A stretch of 11,465 nucleotides of DNA, taken from assembly GCA_004357005.1 (NCBI GenBank), contig SMWH01000085.1:1-11465 (forward strand), written 5' to 3'. The stretch's first letter is position 1; each line of letters starts with the position of its first letter. Of this stretch, positions 1 to 6,613 are shown one piece after another. Position numbers and translations under genes: made by a program. Origin of the DNA: Gammaproteobacteria bacterium (lineage in GTDB: Bacteria > Pseudomonadota > Gammaproteobacteria > SMWH01). The notes beneath the pieces are model-generated. The model was not told where the DNA came from and made no database searches. It saw only the letters and a list, made by a program, of their open reading frames with translations.

Positions 1-415
1 AGATCAACAAGGGGTTATAAGCTCGCCCGGGGTTTTCCCCCACCTGGATAGCGGCCGCGCGGGCCAGTTGATTGGACTGGCCTTCCACGAAATTGTCGAA
101 GGTGAAATATCCCTGCAACCCCGTGTCCGCGGGCGCAAAGGCATCGGCCGGTGGTTGGATGGCCCCGGGCCGCCGGTTCGAGGGTGTGTCGCGGGAGCCC
201 ACTTCGAGGCTGACCCCAATGTCGCCGCCCAGGGCACGCTGAATCTGTGGCAGAAACTGCTTGCGGACCGACTCCAGGACATATTGATTGGGCGCGAGCA
301 GGCGTATGTGGCCCTCTTCCTCCACCGCTTGCAGGGGGTGGATCCACATGCTCAACTGCTGCGGCGGGACCTCACCGGAGAGCCGTTCGATGCATTTCTG
401 CCACAATCCAGCCAC
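1..415 (-). CDS. dnaA: Chromosomal replication initiator DnaA, N-terminal part (cut by window edge)
   Basis: Binds DnaA boxes and opens the replication origin. Only 138 codons are present. The start GLWQKCIERL followed by SMWIHPLQA is the domain I (oligomerisation and DnaB contact) signature. A short, Pro/Ala-rich linker follows at about residues 74-102, and domain III begins with TFDNFVEGQSNQLA (about 105-118), ending in YNPLLI just before the ATPase Walker A. The start is GTG at 415: the frame is closed upstream by TAG at 463-461 with no other start codon between, and it places three residues before LWQ, much like E. coli. The Shine-Dalgarno is weak (AGGA about 13 nt upstream). The gene diverges from rpmH, the standard gammaproteobacterial arrangement. 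The AAA+ and DNA-binding domains lie outside the window. Confidence 0.96.
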   Translation of the reverse strand, partial: MAGLWQKCIERLSGEVPPQQLSMWIHPLQAVEEEGHIRLLAPNQYVLESVRKQFLPQIQRALGGDIGVSLEVGSRDTPSNRRPGAIQPPADAFAPADTGLQGYFTFDNFVEGQSNQLARAAAIQVGENPGRAYNPLLI

Positions 416-459
416 GGGTGAGGCGGTTTCCTGTTCCGGGAGGTCAAAAGGGCGGTTAG

Positions 460-488
460 TCTATACCCGCATCGCATGGTTATCCACA
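460..488 (-). promoter_or_regulatory. Probable dnaA promoter overlapping its DnaA box
   Basis: Reading leftward, a TATAGA -10-like hexamer (465-460) lies about 44 nt upstream of the dnaA GTG. The -35 position at a 17-nt spacing (488-483) is a poor match to consensus and falls inside the DnaA box. The -10 is the only reasonable one I found in this leader, but the call remains tentative. Confidence 0.4.
480..488 (+). promoter_or_regulatory. DnaA box
   Basis: TTATCCACA is a perfect match to the high-affinity DnaA-box consensus TTATNCACA. It sits in the dnaA leader, 65 nt upstream of the start codon and over the expected -35 of the dnaA promoter. In E. coli, DnaA represses its own gene through boxes in this position, so the same feedback is likely here. 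I saw no dense cluster of boxes, so this stretch alone does not look like a full oriC. Confidence 0.8.
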
Positions 489-523
489 GGCCAGAATTGA
501 ATATTGGCAAGTCCTCGGATTTA

Positions 524-553
524 TTGACAAATCTGTATCCCGACAGCTAACCT
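524..553 (+). promoter_or_regulatory. Probable rpmH operon promoter
   Basis: A perfect TTGACA -35 (524-529) is followed after 18 nt by TAACCT (548-553), a 3-of-6 -10. Transcription would start about 40 nt before rpmH. The -35 overlaps TTATTGACA (521-529), which is one base off the DnaA-box consensus, but the promoter reading is simpler. Confidence 0.5.
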
Positions 554-602
554 TGCGCCCTTTTCCGCGTCCGCATCAGCGAACAAAACAAGGATCGGAA
601 TT

Positions 603-737
603 ATGAAGAGGACTTTTCAACCCAGCGTACTCAAACGTAAGCGGACCCACGGGTTTCGCGCGCGGATGCGCACCAAAAGCGGACGCAAGATTATTAACGC
701 CCGGCGCGCCAAAGGCCGGACCCGTTTGACTCCGTGA
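603..737 (+). CDS. rpmH: 50S ribosomal protein L34
   Basis: A 44-residue, very basic protein of the large ribosomal subunit. It begins MKRTFQPSVLKRKRTHGF and continues with RMRTKSGRKIINARRAKGR, the family pattern over its whole length (family size about 44-46). The start is ATG 603 with a good Shine-Dalgarno AAGGA (590-594) 8 nt upstream. It is the first gene of the rpmH-rnpA-yidD-yidC-mnmE block, and rnpA starts 18 nt after its stop. It is too short for many ORF callers but unmistakable. Confidence 0.98.
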   Translation: MKRTFQPSVLKRKRTHGFRARMRTKSGRKIINARRAKGRTRLTP

Positions 738-755
738 GTGTTGGCCTTGGAACTT

Positions 756-1157
756 ATGTCTGCTGCGCCTTCCGCGCGGCGGGCCCGATTGACCAGCGCC
801 GGGGCGTTTCGCAAGGTATTTGAACAACCCTGGCGTTCCACGGACCGCCGCTTTTCGTTGTTGGCTCGATCGAATGAGCTGGACTATGCACGACTGGGTC
901 TGGCGATTTCCAAGAAATCACTTAGGACGGCTACTGAACGCAACCGCGTGAAACGCGTAGTGCGCGAAAGTTTTCGCGCCTGTGCCGATGAAGTAATTGG
1001 TTTCGACGTCGTCGTCGTCGGACGTTCGCTTGCGGGTTGTGACAACGCCTGTTTACGCAAATCATTGGACCAGCACTGGATTCGACTGGCGCGCCATGCG
1101 CATCATTGTGACAACAATACCGACAAAAATACTGATAGCGACACTGCAGGCATATAA
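756..1157 (+). CDS. rnpA: Ribonuclease P protein component
   Basis: Protein subunit that helps the RNase P RNA bind pre-tRNA and trim its 5' leader. From ATG 756 it has 133 residues. RLTSAGAFRKVF (11-22) is the N-terminal helix and strand pattern. ARLGLAISKK (45-54) and ERNRVKRVVRESFR (61-74), containing the diagnostic RNR motif, form the conserved RNA-binding core. DNACLRKSLDQHW lies near the C-terminus. An in-frame GTG at 738, directly after the rpmH stop, would add six residues. ATG 756 is preferred because GGA sits a few bases upstream, whereas the GTG has no Shine-Dalgarno. The last 20 residues are hydrophilic and Asp/Asn/His-rich, encoded where the gene overlaps yidD by 62 nt, so that tail is probably not conserved. 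Confidence 0.95.
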   Translation: MSAAPSARRARLTSAGAFRKVFEQPWRSTDRRFSLLARSNELDYARLGLAISKKSLRTATERNRVKRVVRESFRACADEVIGFDVVVVGRSLAGCDNACLRKSLDQHWIRLARHAHHCDNNTDKNTDSDTAGI

Positions 1158-1359
1158 GTTCCTCGTGAGTCCTTTGCTGGGACCGCGCTGTCGTTTCTAT
1201 CCCAGTTGTTCACACTACGCCATGGAGGCGTTGAACGCCCACGGTGCTGTGCGCGGTGCATGGCTTGCGTTGAAACGCGTGTCCCGTTGTCACCCCTGGC
1301 ATCCGGGGGGAATTGACCCGGTGCCGCACCGTGACGAGGTGGAACCGGGTAATGCCTAA
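1096..1359 (+). CDS. yidD: Membrane protein insertion efficiency factor YidD
   Basis: Small inner-membrane-associated protein that assists YidC-dependent insertion in E. coli. It has 87 residues, close to the 85 of E. coli YidD. The conserved core is present: YKFLVSPLLGPRCRFYPSCS with its two cysteines, HYAMEAL, and RCHPWHPGGIDPVP. The start is placed at ATG 1096 (MRIIVTTIPTK), giving a short amphipathic N-terminus before the core. GTG 1108 is an alternative. Starts further upstream at 997 would lie deep inside rnpA and add unconserved residues. It overlaps rnpA by 62 nt and yidC by 8 nt, which suggests translational coupling. The Shine-Dalgarno is poor. Confidence 0.93.
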   Translation: MRIIVTTIPTKILIATLQAYKFLVSPLLGPRCRFYPSCSHYAMEALNAHGAVRGAWLALKRVSRCHPWHPGGIDPVPHRDEVEPGNA

Positions 1360-3091
1360 CCAACGCGTTTTTCTGCTTTTCGCGCTGCTGTTCGTGGCGT
1401 TTTTGTTGTGGCAACAGTGGGAACTGGAACAGCGGGACCCGCCGTCAGCCGCTCAGCCAGTCGCCCAGGGAGATAACGACACGTCTGCACGGGTGGAAGA
1501 TACCGATGTGGCACTGCCCGCCGAGGATGTGCCCGATGTTGACGCGGGGGATATTCCCGCCGCTCCGGCGCAAGTGCAATCAACCGCGCCACTACAACCT
1601 GCTGACGAAGAGGAGTCCCGGCACATCACGGTTGTCACGGACGTGCTGAAAGTGGTGATCGATACGCGGGGTGGAACGATCGTGCACCTCGCGTTGCTGG
1701 ATTATCCCGTGCAACGGAAGGAACCTGACAACCTGGTGCGGCTGATGTATGAGGATGAGTCTGGTATCTCTGTCGTGCAATCGGGATTGCAGGCGACCGA
1801 ACAGCGCCCGGCCCCGGATCACCGCAGCATGTATTCCAGCGAACGCTTCGAGTATGAGTTGGATGGCCGGCAAGAGGGAGAGCTGCTGGAGGTGCCGCTG
1901 ATCTGGCAGTCCGATGACGGCGTGCAGGTGATCAAGCGGTATGTTTTTGAGGCCGGCAGCTACGCAATCCAAGTGACGCACCAGGTCCGGAACGAATCCG
2001 GCAGCACCTGGACCGGGCGCCAGTACCGGCAGCTGCAACGCACGGGGCCCACCGAAGAAGAAGCAAATCCCGGATACACCGATCCGGCACGCTTCAGTTA
2101 TCGCGGAGCCGCCTGGTACAGCCCGGAAGAGAAATACTCGAAGTTGTCTTTCGACGACATGATCGAAGACGGCGATCTTGACGTCGAGGTCGCGGGTGGC
2201 TGGGTCGCGATGGTGCAGCACTATTTTGTGTCCGCCTGGGTGCCGGAACCGGAGGACGAGAGCCGTTTCTACAGCCTGGTGCGTTCGTCCGAAACCACCC
2301 CGCCGCGATTCACCATTGGCGCCGCATCGCCCTTTCTCCAGGTCGCTCCAGGGGAAACCGGCGAGTTCCGGGCGCTGTTGTTCAGTGGGCCCAAGCTTCA
2401 GAACCTGTTGCCCGAAATCGCCCCCGGCCTTGTGCTCACTGTGGACTATGGAATATTTACGGTGATCTCCCAGCCCCTGTTCTGGATCTTGAACTGGATT
2501 CACCAGGTGGTGGGTAACTGGGGTTGGTCCATCATTCTTTTGACGGTGCTCATCAAGCTCGTTTTCTACAAGTTGTCGGAAACGCAGTATCGGTCGATGG
2601 CGCGTATGCGCAAGTTGCAACCCAGGATACAGACGCTGCGTGAGCGTCATGGAGACAACAAACAGAAACTCCAGCAAGCAACGATGGAGCTGTATCGGGA
2701 AGAAAAGGTAAATCCCCTGGGCGGCTGTCTGCCGATTCTGGTACAAATCCCGGTGTTTATTGCCTTGTACTGGGTATTGCTGGAAAGCGTGGAACTGCGC
2801 CAGGCCCCGTTTGCCCTGTGGCTGCAGGATCTGAGTTCTCCGGACCCGTACTTCATCCTGCCGATCATCATGGGCGTGAGCATGTTGGCCAGCCAAAAAC
2901 TCTCACCGACACCCAGCGCGGATCCGGTACAGGAAAAAGTCATGATGGCGCTGCCGATCGTTTTCACTGTCATGTTCGCGTTTTTTCAGTCCGGCCTTGT
3001 GCTGTACTGGACCACCAACCAGCTGCTGTCGCTGACGCAGCAGTACATCATTACTAAACGCATCGAGCGGAGCGATACAGGCAAACGCTAG
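1352..3091 (+). CDS. yidC: Membrane protein insertase YidC
   Basis: Inner-membrane insertase and chaperone that places proteins into the bilayer with or without SecYEG. It has 579 residues, a gammaproteobacterial (long) form. An N-terminal membrane anchor (about 4-22) is followed by an acidic, Pro/Ala-rich stretch and the large periplasmic P1 domain (to about 350). The conserved five-helix insertase domain runs from about 373: NWGWSIILLTVLIK (389-402), cytoplasmic coiled region 410-450, NPLGGCLPILVQIPVFIALY (454-473), ELRQAPFALW (481-490), SGLVLYW (547-553), and a basic tail. The groove arginine of E. coli (R366) aligns with K402, so the positive charge is kept. Q546 stands where FFPSGLVLY proteins have proline. 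ATG 1352 is chosen over an upstream in-frame start at 1313 because GAGGTGG (1336-1342) is a good Shine-Dalgarno and the anchor begins at once. Confidence 0.98.
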   Translation: MPNQRVFLLFALLFVAFLLWQQWELEQRDPPSAAQPVAQGDNDTSARVEDTDVALPAEDVPDVDAGDIPAAPAQVQSTAPLQPADEEESRHITVVTDVLKVVIDTRGGTIVHLALLDYPVQRKEPDNLVRLMYEDESGISVVQSGLQATEQRPAPDHRSMYSSERFEYELDGRQEGELLEVPLIWQSDDGVQVIKRYVFEAGSYAIQVTHQVRNESGSTWTGRQYRQLQRTGPTEEEANPGYTDPARFSYRGAAWYSPEEKYSKLSFDDMIEDGDLDVEVAGGWVAMVQHYFVSAWVPEPEDESRFYSLVRSSETTPPRFTIGAASPFLQVAPGETGEFRALLFSGPKLQNLLPEIAPGLVLTVDYGIFTVISQPLFWILNWIHQVVGNWGWSIILLTVLIKLVFYKLSETQYRSMARMRKLQPRIQTLRERHGDNKQKLQQATMELYREEKVNPLGGCLPILVQIPVFIALYWVLLESVELRQAPFALWLQDLSSPDPYFILPIIMGVSMLASQKLSPTPSADPVQEKVMMALPIVFTVMFAFFQSGLVLYWTTNQLLSLTQQYIITKRIERSDTGKR

Positions 3092-3115
3092 GCTCTGCCT
3101 TTGCGGCCACGAAAT

Positions 3116-4465
3116 ATGGTCGCTGATAGTCACGACACCATCTGCGCGATAGCCACACCCGCCGGGCGCGGCGGTGTGGGCATCGTGCGCGTGTCCGGAC
3201 CCGCAGCCTCGCGGATCGCCGACAGGGTCCTGGGAAAAAAACCGCCGCCACGGATGGCCCGCTATGGCGCCTTCCGGGATGCCGGGGGCGAGGTCATCGA
3301 TGAAGGGATTGCCCTGTTTTTTCCGGGGCCCGGCTCCTTTACCGGCGAGGACGTTCTGGAACTGCAGGCCCACGGCGGTCCGGTGTTGTTGGACATGTTG
3401 TTGCGTTTGTGCGTTTCTCTCGGTGCGCGCATCGCCGAACCCGGGGAGATTTCGCGCCGCGCCTTTCTCAACGGCAAGCTCGATCTGGCACAGACCGAAG
3501 CAGTAGCGGACCTCATCGACAGCGCCACCGAGCAGGCGGTCCGGGCAGCGGCAAGATCGCTCAGCGGCGTGTTCTCAAAACGAGTGCGCGAAATGCTGGA
3601 CGGGTTGATCGGACTGCGAAGCTACGTGGAAGCGGCGATTGATTTTCCGGAAGAAGAGGTCGATTTCCTGGCTGACGACAGGCTTGCGAACGATCTGGAT
3701 GATTTGCTGGGATGCGTTGACTCGCTGCTGGACGGGGCCCAGCAGGGGCGGTTGTTGCGCGACGGTTTGACCTTGGTGTTGGCAGGCCGGCCCAACGCGG
3801 GCAAATCCAGCCTGCTGAACGCGTTGGCCGGGTACGACGCGGCCATCGTGACCCCTGTGCCCGGCACGACCCGCGACCTGGTGCGTGAGCAATTGAGCCT
3901 GGATGGCATGCCGCTGCATATCGTGGACACCGCCGGGCTGACGGAATCTCCGGACATCGTCGAAGCCGAGGGCGTGCGCCGGGCCCGGGCCCAGATGCGA
4001 GAAGCCGATCGGGTACTCCTGGTCCTGGATGACACGAAACCCGGGAACATCACGGCGCTGCTGAACGAGTTGCCCGGAGATATCCCTGTCACCACGGTGC
4101 GCAACAAGATCGATCTGAGCGGCGCCGAGCCGGGTTTCGAGCACGACGGGTGGGGCGACACCGTTCGTTTGTCGGCGACGACGGGCGCCGGACTGGATGC
4201 GTTGCGGGAGCACCTGCGCGCCGTGGCGGGTTTTCACGACACCGGCGAAGGCACTTTCCTGGCACGGACACGACATTTGGATGCGCTCAAGCGCGCGCGA
4301 GAGCATCTGGTGAGCGGGAAAACCCAGCTCCGGGAAACACGTTCCGGAGAATTGCTTGCTGAAGATCTTCGTCAGGCCCAGAACGCCCTGGGTGAGATCA
4401 CTGGCGAATTCACCAGTGACGATCTGCTGGGCAGCATTTTCTCGAGCTTTTGTATCGGCAAGTAA
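3116..4465 (+). CDS. mnmE: tRNA uridine-5-carboxymethylaminomethyl(34) synthesis GTPase MnmE
   Basis: With MnmG, installs the (carboxymethyl)aminomethyl group at wobble U34 of certain tRNAs. It has 449 residues (E. coli 454). The N-terminal tetrahydrofolate-binding domain starts DTICAIATPAGRGGVGIVR. A helical region follows, then a G domain with G1 GRPNAGKS (224-231), G2 TTRD (251-254), G3 DTAG (271-274) and G4 NKID (330-333). The C-terminal helix ends in the invariant CIGK (446-449). ATG 3116 fits the family start; an in-frame TTG at 3101 would add five residues. It lies 24 nt after yidC with no strong Shine-Dalgarno. The usual next gene mnmG is absent; the gene instead meets natB tail to tail. 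Confidence 0.98.
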   Translation: MVADSHDTICAIATPAGRGGVGIVRVSGPAASRIADRVLGKKPPPRMARYGAFRDAGGEVIDEGIALFFPGPGSFTGEDVLELQAHGGPVLLDMLLRLCVSLGARIAEPGEISRRAFLNGKLDLAQTEAVADLIDSATEQAVRAAARSLSGVFSKRVREMLDGLIGLRSYVEAAIDFPEEEVDFLADDRLANDLDDLLGCVDSLLDGAQQGRLLRDGLTLVLAGRPNAGKSSLLNALAGYDAAIVTPVPGTTRDLVREQLSLDGMPLHIVDTAGLTESPDIVEAEGVRRARAQMREADRVLLVLDDTKPGNITALLNELPGDIPVTTVRNKIDLSGAEPGFEHDGWGDTVRLSATTGAGLDALREHLRAVAGFHDTGEGTFLARTRHLDALKRAREHLVSGKTQLRETRSGELLAEDLRQAQNALGEITGEFTSDDLLGSIFSSFCIGK

Positions 4466-4480
4466 GTCGTCAGGTGGCCG

Positions 4481-5662
4481 TCAAGTCGATTGGAGCATCT
4501 GCTCCCGATCATAGAGTCGTGCCGCGAGGACGGCGAAGATCAGCCCGAGCGCCGTCGTACACAGCACGGAGATGGCAATGTCGACGGTGGGAATCAGCTC
4601 GCCGCGCACCACTTTTTCGATCAGCATGGTCTGGGAAAGGATGGGCACGGTCATCATCCAGGTCTTGGCCTTTACGGGCATTATCAATAACACCACGACC
4701 GGGATCATGGGGACGAGCATCAGGATCGAAAGATAAGTCTGGGCCTCGCGAAACCCCTTGGCAAAGCTGGCGATGATGGTCTGCAGGCCCGAGGCCAGCA
4801 ACGCCACCGGCGCGACAATGAGAAACAGCGCGATGACCTTGGTCGCGCTCAGGTCGATGGAGATCCCGAGGCTGTCCGCGGGTACCCACCCGAGACTGAA
4901 AGCGAAAGCCACGAGCGTGAGCATCAGCGAAGCCAGGGAAAAAACCACGGTGGCCGCCAGCTTGCCGGACATGATGGCGCCCCGGGAAACCGGGTTGATC
5001 AGCAGGGGCTCCATGGAGCCACGTTCCTTTTCGCCGGCGGTCGTGTCGATCGCCAGATACATGCCGCCCACGAACAGCGCCAGCATCACGAAATAGGGCA
5101 GCATGCCGAGAATGATCACGGACCGGCTTTCCGCCGTGGACAGATCCACTTCTTCTACCGCCAGCGCACGCGTGATCGCCGGGTTGACGCCCCGGGCCTG
5201 CAGCCGCAGCAGGCCGATTTGACGGGAATAGGCGTCGAGCAGGGTGGTGACCCGCCGGATCTTGGTGCCGGATTCGCGTCGCGACTCATCCAGGATCAGC
5301 CGCACCGTGGCGGGCTCCCCGGCCCGAAACTGTTCGGCGAAGGTCTCGGGGATCACCAGAACGACTTCTTCGTCCTGGGCGCGTACCGCTGCTTCTGCGT
5401 CGGCAGGGGCCGGCTGGATCTGCGCTCCTTGCTGGCGCAGGAAGGTGATCAGGTTCGGCGCGTTGTCCTGGCCGGCGACGGGGATCTCGAGTGGCGCCTC
5501 GGCACGTTCTTCCTGGACCTTCAGCACCATGGTCATCATGCCGGCGAACATCAGCGGCCCGATGAGCGGACCATAGAGCAATGCAGACATCACCGCGCGC
5601 CGGTCCCGGAGGTTTTCGGTCACCTCCTTGCGGAAGACCACCCAGGCGCCGCGGGCGTTCAT
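4481..5662 (-). CDS. natB: NatB-like ABC-2 transporter permease
   Basis: Membrane subunit of an ABC exporter of the NatAB group; the founding NatAB exports Na+ in Bacillus, but the substrate here is not shown. It has 393 residues. The N-terminal RKEVTENLRDRRAV precedes TM1 (about 22-46). A large extracytoplasmic domain covers about 50-180. Five or so further TM segments follow from about 183: 183-205, 234-260, 275-300, 308-330 and 362-382. The family loop GEKERGSMEPLLINPVSR (210-227) is present. The start ATG 5662-5660 overlaps the stop of a small upstream frame (ATGA). A G-rich run lies 10 nt upstream. The gene converges on mnmE with 15 nt between the stop codons and no hairpin in that gap. 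Confidence 0.88.
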   Translation of the reverse strand: MNARGAWVVFRKEVTENLRDRRAVMSALLYGPLIGPLMFAGMMTMVLKVQEERAEAPLEIPVAGQDNAPNLITFLRQQGAQIQPAPADAEAAVRAQDEEVVLVIPETFAEQFRAGEPATVRLILDESRRESGTKIRRVTTLLDAYSRQIGLLRLQARGVNPAITRALAVEEVDLSTAESRSVIILGMLPYFVMLALFVGGMYLAIDTTAGEKERGSMEPLLINPVSRGAIMSGKLAATVVFSLASLMLTLVAFAFSLGWVPADSLGISIDLSATKVIALFLIVAPVALLASGLQTIIASFAKGFREAQTYLSILMLVPMIPVVVLLIMPVKAKTWMMTVPILSQTMLIEKVVRGELIPTVDIAISVLCTTALGLIFAVLAARLYDREQMLQST

Positions 5663-5826
5663 GTTCGCGCAGCCCCCGGCCGCGCGAGTTGTGGCGGTGT
5701 TCGCGATCGCTCGAATCCGGCGGGCTTCATGTCGACGGATGCCCCGGACGCGCGAGCCGTCGCGGTGCCCGTAGTCGTTCGGATCCAGTGACGAACGGCG
5801 GCGGGATGAACAGCTCTGGGGTTCAT
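5659..5826 (-). CDS. Small reading frame between natA and natB (55 codons), probably repeat-derived
   Basis: This 55-residue frame starts MNPRAVHPAAVRHW with an ATGA overlap on the preceding mini-frame and ends in TGA overlapping the natB start by ATGA. It has a Shine-Dalgarno-like AAGGG 8 nt before its ATG. The peptide is rich in Arg, Ala, Thr and Pro, with no membrane segment or recognisable domain. It lies wholly within degenerate repeats, so its protein product may not matter; ribosome passage from natA to natB could be its only role. Low confidence as a true protein. Confidence 0.25.
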   Translation of the reverse strand: MNPRAVHPAAVRHWIRTTTGTATARASGASVDMKPAGFERSRTPPQLARPGAART

Positions 5827-5882
5827 GCGAGCAGCCCTTCCCCGGACCTGACGGCGGACGGCAGCTTCAAGCCTGGTCTCAT
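5823..5882 (-). CDS. Mini reading frame of 19 codons after natA
   Basis: The frame begins at ATG 5882-5880, overlapping the natA stop as ATGA, and ends in TGA overlapping the next mini-frame as ATGA. The peptide begins MRPGLKLPSAV and ends SGEGLLA, the same seven residues that end NatA. A Shine-Dalgarno-like GGGGAGGGA lies 8 nt before the ATG. It could be translated by reinitiation, but its origin as a repeat copy of the natA end is the simpler reading. I do not assign a function. Confidence 0.25.
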   Translation of the reverse strand: MRPGLKLPSAVRSGEGLLA

Positions 5883-6613
5883 GCCAACAGTCCCTCCCCG
5901 GAGCCTATAACCTTAACGAACGCGTCTTCCAGATTGTCCTGGCCGGTCGCCGAACGCAGTTGATCGGGCGTGCCGGCCGCCACCACCCGGCCATGGGCGA
6001 TGACCACGATGCGATCACACAGGGCCGTGACCTCCTGCATGATGTGGCTGGAGAACAGCACGCAGTGTCCGGCGTCCTTGAGATTCAGCAGGAAGCGGCG
6101 CATGGCCCGGGTACTCATGACGTCGAGCCCATTGGTCGGCTCGTCCAGCATCAGGGTGCGGGGTCCGTGCACCAGCGCCCGGGCGATGGCCACCTTGACG
6201 CGTTCGCCGTGTGAAAAACCTTCGGTGCGGCGATCGATGAAATCAGTCAAATCCAGGTCTTGTACCAGCTCATCGATACGCGACTCGAGCCTGGCGCCCT
6301 CGAGGCCGTGCAGGGCGCCGAAATAACGAATGTTCTCCCGGGCGGTGAGGCGCTTGTAGAGCCCGCGGTTGTCTGGCAGCACGCCGATGGAGCGCTGCAC
6401 GGCCTGGATATCGGTCAACGGGTCGTGTCCGTCGATGCGGATGGTCCCCTCGTCAGGAACCAGCAATCCGTAGAGCATGCGCAGGGTCGTGGTTTTCCCG
6501 GCGCCGTTGGGGCCCAGAAGGCCCGTGATATGCCCGTCCCGGGCGGTGAAGGACACGTCTTTCACCGCGTGCACCTCACCGAAGGACTTACGCAGGTGCT
6601 GAACCTCGATCAT
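5879..6613 (-). CDS. natA: NatA-like ABC transporter ATP-binding protein
   Basis: Cytoplasmic ATPase that would power the NatB-like permease. It has 244 residues, one nucleotide-binding domain: Walker A GPNGAGKTT (34-42), signature FSHGER (133-138) in place of LSGGQ, Walker B LMLDEPT (154-160) and the switch His190 in FSSH. The Q-loop region reads GVLPDNRGLY (77-86), with Asp where many ABC proteins have Gln; I recall this form from other NatA proteins. The start is ATG 6613, MIEVQHLRKSFG, the usual family beginning. The frame is open for 40 more codons, but those lie over the end of the hydrolase gene. Its ATG overlaps the hydrolase stop (ATGA) and its stop overlaps the next mini-frame (ATGA), so translation is probably coupled. 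Natural substrate unknown. Confidence 0.92.
   Translation of the reverse strand: MIEVQHLRKSFGEVHAVKDVSFTARDGHITGLLGPNGAGKTTTLRMLYGLLVPDEGTIRIDGHDPLTDIQAVQRSIGVLPDNRGLYKRLTARENIRYFGALHGLEGARLESRIDELVQDLDLTDFIDRRTEGFSHGERVKVAIARALVHGPRTLMLDEPTNGLDVMSTRAMRRFLLNLKDAGHCVLFSSHIMQEVTALCDRIVVIAHGRVVAAGTPDQLRSATGQDNLEDAFVKVIGSGEGLLA

Larger units (their letters stand above)
5659..5905 (-). repeat. Degenerate tandem repeats in the natA-natB spacer
   Basis: Four sites share the minus-strand pattern TCCGGGG (GCCGGGG in the last), 10-12 nt, then CATGA. The CATGA elements lie at 5883-5879, 5827-5823, 5731-5727 and 5663-5659. Two units, 5727-5786 and 5659-5718, align without gaps at a 68-nt period with about 43 of 60 identical bases (hand count), most differences being transitions. 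The pair around 5879-5902 and 5823-5846 matches at about 20 of 24 positions. The first copy is the natA 3' end itself and the last is the natB start. The units look like old, diverged duplications of the natA-natB junction or a dispersed G+C-rich intergenic repeat. Confidence 0.65.

Noticed and set aside
521..529. TTATTGACA as a second functional DnaA box
   Set aside because: It has a mismatch at a core position and contains a perfect TTGACA -35, so a promoter element is the simpler reading. Mentioned only as a possibility in the findings.
1592..2896. 434-codon open frame on the minus strand inside yidC
   Set aside because: It is the reverse shadow of a strongly conserved yidC; its peptide is His/Gln/Arg-rich with no domain, as expected of antisense frames in G+C-rich DNA.
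3575..4306. 243-codon minus-strand frame inside mnmE
   Set aside because: Shadow of the mnmE G domain; no independent support.
4466..4480. Shared terminator between mnmE and natB
   Set aside because: The gap is 15 nt and shows no inverted repeat or T run.
5219..5791. 190-codon plus-strand frame opposite natB
   Set aside because: It lies over the conserved natB coding region and its peptide resembles no family.
5659..5905. CRISPR-like array
   Set aside because: The repeats are diverged, unevenly spaced (56, 96 and 68 nt) and lack unique spacers of constant length.
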